Shown here: positions 62,701 through 64,000 of the stretch, one piece after another
Numbering within the stretch: the first letter of the stretch is position 1
Layout of the letters: each line of letters starts with the position of its first letter
Source of the DNA: Haliotis asinina
Taxonomy: Eukaryota; Mollusca; Gastropoda; Lepetellida; Haliotidae
DNA: 64,000 bases
Assembly: GCF_037392515.1 (NCBI RefSeq)
Contig: NC_090295.1
Location: forward strand, 16,139,001-16,203,000
Direction: 5' to 3'
The notes under the pieces: model-generated
The model's database searches: none
The model's input: only the letters and a program-made list of their open reading frames with translations
What the model was told of the DNA's origin: nothing
Program-made: the position numbers and the translations under genes

Positions 62701-63251
62701 GGGCGCATTCGTTTCAGCAGAAACGTAACTTTCAAAATCACGAATACTTATGGCCAGGTATCGTACTCCACTGAGAAAATGTTTGCAATGCCTCAGGACT
62801 GCCCCCATGACCTTAATCGATACCTATTTATGGCTATTTCTGATCCATGAAACATAATGATGAACGACACCATTTCCTCTAAGATATACTTGGGATCAGG
62901 AATCTCTAAAGTACGTGAATAAAGTCATTTCTCGGTTGTAAACATTTGCGTCGCTTGGTACAGTATATAACTCCATACATAGTTGTTGAGTGGTGACACT
63001 GCGTGGAGTTGTAGCAATGGCGAGCTATCAATGAAAAAAACAAACAAACAAGGCTGTTCCATTCTGTTAGTGTTATTTAGTATCTCATTGTGTGCTGCCC
63101 CTCAAGCAAAATCAATGTCTTTTTAAGAATGAAAACAAGACCAGGGGGCATATATTCGTACATAACACAAACATACTTACACATAAAGCAAAGCCAAGAC
63201 GCCACCAACTAGGCCGAGTGTCACAGGTAAGCTACCACAACACAGCTCCAT
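35654..63251 (-). CDS. Cytochrome P450, clan 3 (CYP3A-like), 505 aa in 14 exons
   Basis: A membrane-bound monooxygenase of the endoplasmic reticulum; clan 3 enzymes oxidise lipophilic xenobiotics and steroids using electrons from NADPH-P450 reductase. The joined exons make 1,518 nt (505 aa plus stop). All 13 introns are GT-AG and every phase fits. Signatures: a membrane anchor (about residues 5-23), the proline-rich hinge GIPGPEP (37-43), helix C WKRLR (127-131), the I-helix oxygen-activation motif AGYETT (316-321), the K-helix E372-x-x-R375, PERF (426-429), and the heme loop [10 protein letters not shown] (443-452) with ligand C450. Length is normal (about 500). Nothing is missing, so the gene looks functional. 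Exon lengths 71 and 89 equal those I recall for human CYP3A4, supporting clan 3. Substrate and subfamily cannot be read from sequence. Introns total about 26 kb and are full of mobile elements. Confidence 0.95.
36003..36068 (-). mobile_element. SINE family B fragment (intron 13)
   Basis: On the plus strand: GAGTCTGGACCAGACAATCC and ATGAGCATTGATCTAAGTGA, cut off where the next copy begins. Confidence 0.65.
36080..36347 (-). mobile_element. SINE family B copy, near full length (intron 13)
   Basis: Runs from the tail (GTGAGTTTAGTTTTATGTTG on the plus strand) through CAATATTCCAGCTATATGGC and CCAAGTCAGTGAGCCTGACC to the head (GAAGGCCTATTCCACCCTGG). It lies directly next to a fragment of the same family in the same orientation. 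Confidence 0.85.
37452..37608 (-). CDS. P450 exon 13 (157 bp, residues 428-480)
   Basis: Heme-binding exon: [20 protein letters not shown] fits FxxGxRxCxG, with C450 as the thiolate ligand of the heme iron, followed by helix L. Donor GTAAGA, phase 0. Confidence 0.96.
37609..38795. other. P450 intron 12
   Basis: Donor and acceptor are clear. I see no recognisable mobile element inside; short open frames here have no splice or family support. Confidence 0.6.
38796..38933 (-). CDS. P450 exon 12 (138 bp, residues 382-428)
   Basis: Encodes [20 protein letters not shown] and [20 protein letters not shown], ending in the PER of the PERF motif, whose arginine codon is split by the next intron. Donor GTAGGC, phase 2. 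Confidence 0.94.
39372..39545 (-). mobile_element. SINE family B copy, degraded (intron 11)
   Basis: GGTCTGTAAATAATTGAGCC, GACCAGACAATCCAGTGATG and GCAAGTCATTGAGCCTGAGC on the plus strand. CAGGCATCAAAACAGGCATC is a local duplication within the copy. Confidence 0.7.
39705..39793 (-). CDS. P450 exon 11 (89 bp, residues 353-382)
   Basis: Encodes [17 protein letters not shown] and [13 protein letters not shown]372 and R375 are the invariant K-helix pair. Human CYP3A4, as I recall it, has one 227-bp exon here; in this gene it is divided by an extra 771-bp intron just after the K helix. Donor GTAAGA, phase 2. Confidence 0.94.
39990..40222 (-). mobile_element. SINE family B copy (intron 10)
   Basis: TTAATGCCATGCTTAACAAT, TAAATAAGTGAGTC, CCATCCAGTGATCAATGTCA and CCACCCGATCCTGTTAGTTG on the plus strand: all family B blocks in order, diverged. 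Confidence 0.75.
40668..40825 (-). CDS. P450 exon 10 (158 bp, residues 300-352)
   Basis: Helix I with A316-G-Y-E-T-T321, the oxygen-binding and proton-delivery motif, followed by [14 protein letters not shown] (helix J). Acceptor TCTCCAG, donor GTAAGG, phase 0. Confidence 0.95.
41306..41437 (+). mobile_element. SINE family A copy (intron 9)
   Basis: ATGGTAGCTTAGTGGTTATT (A-box side), GGCCTAGGTTTGATTCCTGT (B box), CCATGCCATAATGGTGGAAT and GTTGCTAAAAGTGGTGTAAA plus CTAAGCTCACTC. Confidence 0.75.
42728..42776. repeat. CACT microsatellite
   Basis: Irregular CACT/CACC tandem motif. It resembles an expanded SINE tail, but no body is attached. Confidence 0.75.
42985..43089 (+). mobile_element. SINE family A fragment (intron 9)
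   Basis: CTACATGGGTACCATGCGTG, AAGCCCCTTTCTGGTGTCCA and AAATACTGCTAAAACAAG; the tRNA-like head is mostly lost. Confidence 0.55.
43322..43406 (-). CDS. P450 exon 9 (85 bp, residues 272-300)
   Basis: Encodes [19 protein letters not shown] and GDTTEKADN. The RVDFLxLM block is the conserved helix H start of CYP3A enzymes; the acidic/histidine stretch that follows is a lineage-specific loop. Donor GTAAGT, phase 1. Confidence 0.93.
43493..43620 (+). mobile_element. SINE family A copy, degraded (intron 8)
   Basis: GTTGGTGGAGTAGCGATGTG, GATTTGATTCTCAAAGTGGG and GAGACCCATGTCTGGGGTTG follow the family A order. Confidence 0.6.
43648..43793 (-). mobile_element. SINE family A copy (intron 8)
   Basis: On the plus strand: CATTGTGTCCGTGTGGGAAA, TTGAACCTGGGTGTTTGGCA and CCAACAGCCCC, an inverted family A copy facing the one just before it. 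Confidence 0.7.
43955..44205 (-). mobile_element. SINE family B copy (intron 8)
   Basis: TTAAACACCACAATCAGCAA, ATTCCAGCTTTATGGCAGCG, ATCAGCATCGATCTACACAA and TCGCATCTTACGACAAGCAT on the plus strand. It ends close to the exon 8 donor. Confidence 0.8.
44230..44366 (-). CDS. P450 exon 8 (137 bp, residues 226-271)
   Basis: Encodes [19 protein letters not shown] and then [18 protein letters not shown]: helices F and G, the membrane-facing substrate lid, which is variable between enzymes. Donor GTGAGC, phase 0. Confidence 0.93.
44420..44566 (+). mobile_element. SINE family A copy (intron 7)
   Basis: GATGGTGGGGTAACCGAGTG, ACAAGGGTTCGATTTTCCTA (B box), GTGTGAAGCCCATTCCTGAT and the tail CAATATTTCTGAAGTGGCAT. 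Confidence 0.75.
44793..44934. mobile_element. Long imperfect palindrome (about 66-bp arms) in intron 7
   Basis: Arms at 44793-44860 and 44869-44934: AATACTAAACTCG against CGTTTAGTATC at the outside, and ATCATTTTTATTAAACTCGT against its complement inside, around CTTTCGCT. It is probably a MITE or foldback element, and forms a large hairpin in the pre-mRNA. Confidence 0.75.
45165..45316 (-). CDS. P450 exon 7 (152 bp, residues 175-226)
   Basis: Encodes [20 protein letters not shown] and then [17 protein letters not shown]: helix E and the FG[IV]xIDS signature typical of clan 3. Donor GTATGT, phase 1. It lies on the far side of the 6.3-kb intron 6, which holds a DIRS-type retroelement. Confidence 0.95.
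45343..45482 (-). mobile_element. SINE family A copy (intron 6, beside exon 7)
   Basis: On the plus strand: TTTTAGCAGTATTCCAGCAT, CTTCTCACATTGTACCCATG and TGGGGAATTAAACCTGGCTC. It begins about 27 bp from the exon 7 acceptor. Confidence 0.75.
45757..45912 (+). mobile_element. SINE family A copy (intron 6)
   Basis: GGTGGTGGGGTAGCTAAATG, GGACCTGGGTTCGATTCTTC (intact B box), TCCCATTTCTGGTGCGTCCT and a tail AATATTGCTAAAAGCAGCAT plus AAACCATACTCACTCTCTC. Confidence 0.82.
46045..46103 (-). mobile_element. SINE family A, left half, split by the DIRS element
   Basis: CACTTTCAGCAATATTTCAG, CAATATCACAGTGCCGTGGG and GACACTAGAAATG: the tail and body of a family A copy that stops in mid-sequence and continues at 51436. 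Confidence 0.75.
46104..46300. repeat. DIRS inverted terminal repeat, 3' side
   Basis: Blocks ACTTATCCTGACTCATGCTT, ACACCTGAAATCCCTTGAAG and GGCCATGCTTGTCACT reappear inverted, in the corresponding order, at 51250-51435. An internal deletion or insertion separates the blocks. The inner limit is approximate. Confidence 0.75.
46312..46400. repeat. DIRS internal complementary region
   Basis: Its first half (46312-46358, AGTCAGGATAAGTATAAAAT onward) is the complement of the outer end of the adjacent terminal repeat (46102-46146). Its second half (CTTTTCCTTATCCTGACTCA) matches the reverse complement of the opposite end of the element (about 51390-51435). Juxtaposed complements of both ends are the circle-junction template that defines DIRS1-like elements. 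Confidence 0.7.
46990..47550 (-). pseudogene. DIRS tyrosine recombinase remnant
   Basis: The minus strand gives [20 protein letters not shown], then [12 protein letters not shown], then [20 protein letters not shown] and VRALKIYL. These resemble the core-binding region and the LCPVRAL segment of DIRS recombinases. Stops interrupt the frame, and I could not place the catalytic R-H-R-Y residues. Confidence 0.6.
47635..49280 (-). pseudogene. DIRS reverse transcriptase and RNase H remnant
   Basis: [22 protein letters not shown], with the first catalytic aspartate encoded at 48856-48858, then [14 protein letters not shown], and the YLDD box at 48659-48670 with a stop codon two residues later. RNase [18 protein letters not shown], then [13 protein letters not shown] and [11 protein letters not shown]. 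The order and wording are those of DIRS polyproteins. Several frameshifts and stops make it non-functional. Confidence 0.8.
49481..51095 (-). pseudogene. DIRS gag-like region
   Basis: Opens with [15 protein letters not shown], a CxxC-type start typical of DIRS first ORFs, followed by a long serine- and charge-rich stretch and then [20 protein letters not shown] and [15 protein letters not shown] nearer the RT. The frame is broken at least near 50100 and 49680. Assignment rests mainly on position upstream of the RT. Confidence 0.55.
51250..51435. repeat. DIRS inverted terminal repeat, 5' side
   Basis: GTGACAAGCATGGCTGATCA, CTTCAAGGGATTTCAGGT and GTTAGGATAAGGAAAAATTG are the inverted counterparts of the blocks at 46104-46300 and of the internal complementary region. 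Confidence 0.75.
51436..51515 (-). mobile_element. SINE family A, right half, split by the DIRS element
   Basis: ACCATGGGGAATTGAACCCG, GGGTTTTCTGACAAGCAAAT and GCTTTAAGCGCC: the tRNA-like head whose tail half is at 46045-46103, in the same orientation. Confidence 0.75.
51644..51732 (-). CDS. P450 exon 6 (89 bp, residues 146-175)
   Basis: Encodes [16 protein letters not shown] and then [13 protein letters not shown], corresponding to helix D. Acceptor TTTTTGCAG, donor GTAAGA, phase 2. Its 89-bp length equals that recalled for human CYP3A4 exon 6. Confidence 0.92.
51733..52482. repeat. P450 intron 5: purine-rich duplication around a SINE
   Basis: GAGAGTGGGG(T/C)AAGAGATTAAAGAGAGGGAA occurs at 52004 and again at 52391, and GA-rich microsatellite blocks lie at 51945-52035, 52333-52398 and 52440-52480. 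A family B SINE sits between the two copies. The last GA block reaches to a few bases from the exon 5 donor. Confidence 0.75.
52060..52329 (-). mobile_element. SINE family B, full-length copy with target duplication
   Basis: The 12-bp direct repeat ACAATGAAAGAG at 52048-52059 and 52330-52341 flanks the element, showing retroposition. On the minus strand the head is CAGACCCGTGAAGGTCCCGG and the tail AATATTGCTGAGTGTGGTGT plus AAAACTAACCTCACTCACTCA. This copy fixes the true orientation and about 270-bp length of the family. Confidence 0.88.
52483..52602 (-). CDS. P450 exon 5 (120 bp, residues 106-145)
   Basis: Carries the helix C motif W127-K-R-L-R131 (heme propionate contact) and [12 protein letters not shown]. 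The donor is GTATCT, weaker than the others, and a GA/CT microsatellite begins within about ten bases of it in intron 5. Confidence 0.93.
52848..52980 (-). mobile_element. SINE family A copy (intron 4)
   Basis: On the plus strand: TTAGCAATATTCCAGCAATA, GGGACACCAGAAATGGCCTT, GGGGAATCGAACCTGGGTCT and CAACCATGAGGCTATCCCAC. One of the best preserved family A copies here. Confidence 0.85.
53393..53455 (-). mobile_element. SINE family B tail fragment (intron 4)
   Basis: TTTGTTGTTTAACGCCACAC and CTATCTGGCATCAG on the plus strand; only the 3' tail is present, as after 5' truncation. Confidence 0.6.
53720..53816 (-). CDS. P450 exon 4 (97 bp, residues 73-105)
   Basis: Encodes [19 protein letters not shown] and then [13 protein letters not shown], the beta-1 sheet and helix B, with the typical ADPD. 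Donor GTAAGT, phase 0. Confidence 0.92.
53945..54092 (-). mobile_element. SINE family B copy, degraded (intron 3)
   Basis: ACAATCTGGTGACTGACATC, CTGAGCATTGATTTATTGGG and GACAAGTATGGGTTACTAAA on the plus strand. Confidence 0.6.
54221..54468. repeat. 124-bp tandem duplication (intron 3)
   Basis: CCCTTAATGT recurs at 54221, 54345 and 54469: two 124-bp copies differing at a few positions (for example CTCACAGTCC against CTCGCAGTCC), plus the start of a third. Confidence 0.93.
54690..54800 (-). mobile_element. SINE family B fragment (intron 3)
   Basis: CACTTAGCAATGTTCCAGCA, GGCGGTCTGTAAATAATGGA and CTAGACAATCCAGTAATCAA on the plus strand; the head is missing where the next copy starts. Confidence 0.7.
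54815..55030 (-). mobile_element. SINE family B copy (intron 3)
   Basis: TTTTTTAACGCTCTCAGCAA, GGACCAGACAGTCCAGAGAT, CACCCGATCCCGTTAGCCGC and GACAAGCATGGACTGCTGAA on the plus strand. Inserted next to the preceding copy in the same orientation. Confidence 0.75.
55098..55147 (-). CDS. P450 exon 3 (50 bp, residues 57-73)
   Basis: Encodes [17 protein letters not shown], matching the helix A region (F-D-x-E...YGxVxG) of CYP3A enzymes. Acceptor TTTCAG, donor GTAATG, phase 2. Confidence 0.9.
55360..55667. mobile_element. MITE-like element with 17-bp perfect inverted repeats (intron 2)
   Basis: ATATCTCCAGGGTATAC at 55360-55376 is perfectly inverted at 55651-55667, with weaker similarity extending outward (CATGAGTCC against GACTCATG). 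The 308-bp interior has no coding potential. Part of it (GGAGGTAATAAAATTAT) recurs inverted near 40365, so it is a dispersed family. Confidence 0.65.
56316..56412 (-). CDS. P450 exon 2 (97 bp, residues 24-56)
   Basis: Encodes [19 protein letters not shown] and then [13 protein letters not shown]: the basic stop-transfer segment and proline-rich hinge after the anchor. The acceptor follows a run of T, ending CAG; donor GTAAAT, phase 0. Confidence 0.93.
56488..56702 (-). mobile_element. SINE family B copy (intron 1)
   Basis: GCAATATTCCAGCTTTATGG, CAGGACCAGACAATCCAGTG, CACCCGATTCCGTTAGTCAC and CAAGGGTTGCTGAAGACCTC on the plus strand. It begins about 75 bp from exon 2. Confidence 0.8.
57108..57272 (+). 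mobile_element. SINE family A copy (intron 1)
   Basis: GAAGATCTGGGTTCGATTCC (perfect B box), CCACATAGGTACTATATGTG, AAGCCCATTTCTGGCATTCC and a tail GGAATATTGTTACAACGGGC plus GTAAAGCCATATTCACTCAC. Confidence 0.83.
57410..57830 (-). repeat. Dispersed repeat D, copy 2, with 41-bp palindrome
   Basis: Inverted relative to the copy at 27050-27430. It contains a near-perfect hairpin with arms 57453-57493 and 57496-57536 (CTACTGTCAAAATACTATCTCC against its complement) around AA. No open frame; a non-autonomous foldback-type element is likely. Confidence 0.65.
58270..58735 (-). pseudogene. Tc1-like transposase remnant, catalytic half
   Basis: The minus strand reads [15 protein letters not shown], then [40 protein letters not shown] (in a shifted frame) and [16 protein letters not shown]. 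These are the second D, the E and the C terminus of a Tc1-family transposase different from the intact copies at 12082 and 23689. Stops and at least one frameshift make it dead. The 5' side ends abruptly at about 58735. Confidence 0.75.
58736..58816. repeat. AGTCAAAAGGG-type short repeat
   Basis: Four loose copies of A(A/G)AGTCAAAAGGG(A/C) separated by short purine-rich spacers, directly abutting the broken end of the transposase remnant. Confidence 0.7.
58817..59399. other. AT-rich non-coding stretch in intron 1
   Basis: I see nothing recognisable. It separates the transposase remnant from the first TTAA-flanked element. Confidence 0.5.
59404..60642. mobile_element. TTAA-flanked terminal-inverted-repeat element, copy 1 (1,239 bp)
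   Basis: Starts AGGGGCCCTGATGC and ends GGAGC-complementary CATCAGTGCCCCT, flanked by TTAA at 59400-59403 and 60643-60646. The interior is non-coding. It abuts and shares the central TTAA with a second copy at 60647-62376, to which most of its length aligns. A TTAA target is the piggyBac hallmark, but the repeat ends differ from those I know, so the superfamily is open. Confidence 0.7.
60647..62376. mobile_element. TTAA-flanked terminal-inverted-repeat element, copy 2 (1,730 bp)
   Basis: Starts AGGGGCACTGATGCGGAGCG and ends TTGTTCCGCATCAGTTT, having lost the terminal GCCCC; TTAA follows at 62377-62380. It aligns with copy 1 over both halves but has about 450 extra bp (about 61290-61740) in the middle, which may be the ancestral interior deleted from copy 1 or a later insertion. 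Confidence 0.68.
62381..62590 (-). pseudogene. Tc1-like transposase remnant, DNA-binding half
   Basis: The minus strand reads [37 protein letters not shown] and [14 protein letters not shown]: the N-terminal helix-turn-helix of a Tc1-like transposase. It has the same orientation as the catalytic remnant at 58270-58735 and lies upstream of it in reading order. The two may be the ends of one element opened by insertion of the TTAA elements and deletion of the middle. Confidence 0.6.
63181..63251 (-). CDS. P450 exon 1 (71 bp, residues 1-24)
   Basis: Starts [10 protein letters not shown] and continues with the hydrophobic anchor [12 protein letters not shown], the N-terminal signal-anchor of microsomal P450s. 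It is the only ATG giving an anchor that splices in phase to exon 2. Donor GTAAGT at 63180-63175, phase 2. Upstream on the minus strand a TATATG lies about 140 bases before the ATG (63392-63397); it may or may not be the TATA element. Confidence 0.9.
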
Positions 63252-64000
63252 TGCGAAGTTTTGACAGGGATAACAATGTCTGTGTTAGACGTTCTAGATC
63301 TATGGTTGAGGCGATGGATGTGAACTCGTTTACGCCTGCACTTTGTTCAGGTTGTGAGTAAACTGTAGTTGTTCAGCTTAAAACGCAAGTCATATACAAG
63401 GGGCTATCATGTTTTGCCTGTCCAATGAGTTGTAGATATTTCGCAATGCTTGACCTGCTACATGCTATTATCAGTTGCCCAAATGTACTATTTGGGGGCG
63501 TCTCAGCAGCTGCCGGTTGAGATTTACAAATGCAGGCGTTGGTGCGTTGAACCCCATACTTCTGTTCTTATAAAGCATTGCACCATATTGTAGCCCTGAT
63601 ATGAAAACCATATACACCTTCGAGGTAGGTCACAGTACCGGTCTTCTCCCGCTTATGCTGGCCCTTTGATTTGCGGGGTAACTAAACTAACGCTCAGTCT
63701 CTGATTTATTAAATTTATGACAGAATCAAATAATTCCTTTTAAATTGAAAGGGAGATCCACTGAGAAGGGAACGTTCCTAAGAGTGAGGAAAATGTAGGC
63801 CTGCTTCAAACGGAGCTTTAGCAGACCAGAAAGGGCTAGAAGACGGGCCAATATGGATACGGTTCCTAGACTAGCAACCAGTCTAGGGGAACGTGTCAAA
63901 ATCTCTGGCGCGCTTAAGTAATATGATCGTGCGTGAAGTTGTGTGTCGGTGCTCATGTTTTCAATCACAGATTTGTCTGGTCCAGACATAATTAGAGACG
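63252..64000. other. 5' flank of the P450 gene
   Basis: Upstream region on the minus-strand gene side. TATATG lies at 63392-63397. Nuclear-receptor-like half sites (TGAAC, AGTTCA on the minus strand) occur near 63320-63380, but single half sites are common by chance. No second gene recognised. Confidence 0.4.
63970..64000 (+). mobile_element. SINE family B fragment at the window edge
   Basis: TTTGTCTGGTCCAGACATAA matches the GTCTGGTCCAGACTCGATTA block of family B in sense orientation; the rest lies beyond the window. Confidence 0.4.

Noticed and set aside
63320..63380. Nuclear-receptor response element upstream of the P450 gene
   Set aside because: TGAAC and AGTTCA half sites are present, but the spacing (about 17 bp) fits no standard direct, everted or inverted repeat.

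Overview
The window looks like a repeat-rich molluscan nuclear genome. Its two dispersed SINE families, one carrying the core CAGCAATATTCCAGC with an ACTC-rich tail, look like those I know from abalone (Haliotis) sequence. The genus is an inference; the eukaryotic, intron-containing, SINE/Tc1/DIRS/Penelope-bearing character is seen directly. No bacterial-type gene, operon, CRISPR array or true tRNA/rRNA gene was found.

Layout. (1) 1-22812 is a head-to-tail satellite array with a 1,905-bp unit: eleven full copies plus a 263-bp partial one, entering from the left edge and ending at 22812. Each unit holds a degenerate ~53-bp internal minisatellite. Unit 7 is split by an intact 1,616-bp Tc1/mariner transposon (11814-13429). 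(2) 22813-35653 is mostly non-coding: a SINE-like element at the array edge, a second nearly identical Tc1 element in opposite orientation (23367-24982), SINE copies (one internally triplicated), short minisatellites, hairpin elements, a Penelope-like GIY-YIG fragment, and two weakly supported exons of unknown genes (a signal-peptide exon with a TATA box at 30805-30982, a possible terminal exon at 32247). (3) 35654-63251, minus strand, is one large gene: a complete clan 3 (CYP3A-like) cytochrome P450 of 505 residues in 14 coding exons. All splice sites are GT-AG, all phases agree, and every P450 signature is present. (4) 63252-64000 is its 5' flank.

The P450 introns store much of the mobile DNA. 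Intron 6 carries a 5.3-kb decayed DIRS-type tyrosine-recombinase retroelement with inverted terminal repeats and an internal complementary region; it split a pre-existing SINE. Intron 1 carries two abutting TTAA-flanked terminal-inverted-repeat elements near the remains of an older Tc1-like transposase. The two main SINE families share the same 3' tail in the same sense, which suggests mobilisation by one LINE. All family B copies inside the P450 gene lie in gene-sense orientation.

I found no clearly new multi-gene system. The most informative items are the DIRS architecture, the mosaic, higher-order satellite array with its near-identical Tc1 pair, the shared SINE tail and the TTAA elements. 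Coordinates of exons, Tc1 ends and tandem units were read base by base; ends of old SINE and retroelement copies are approximate.
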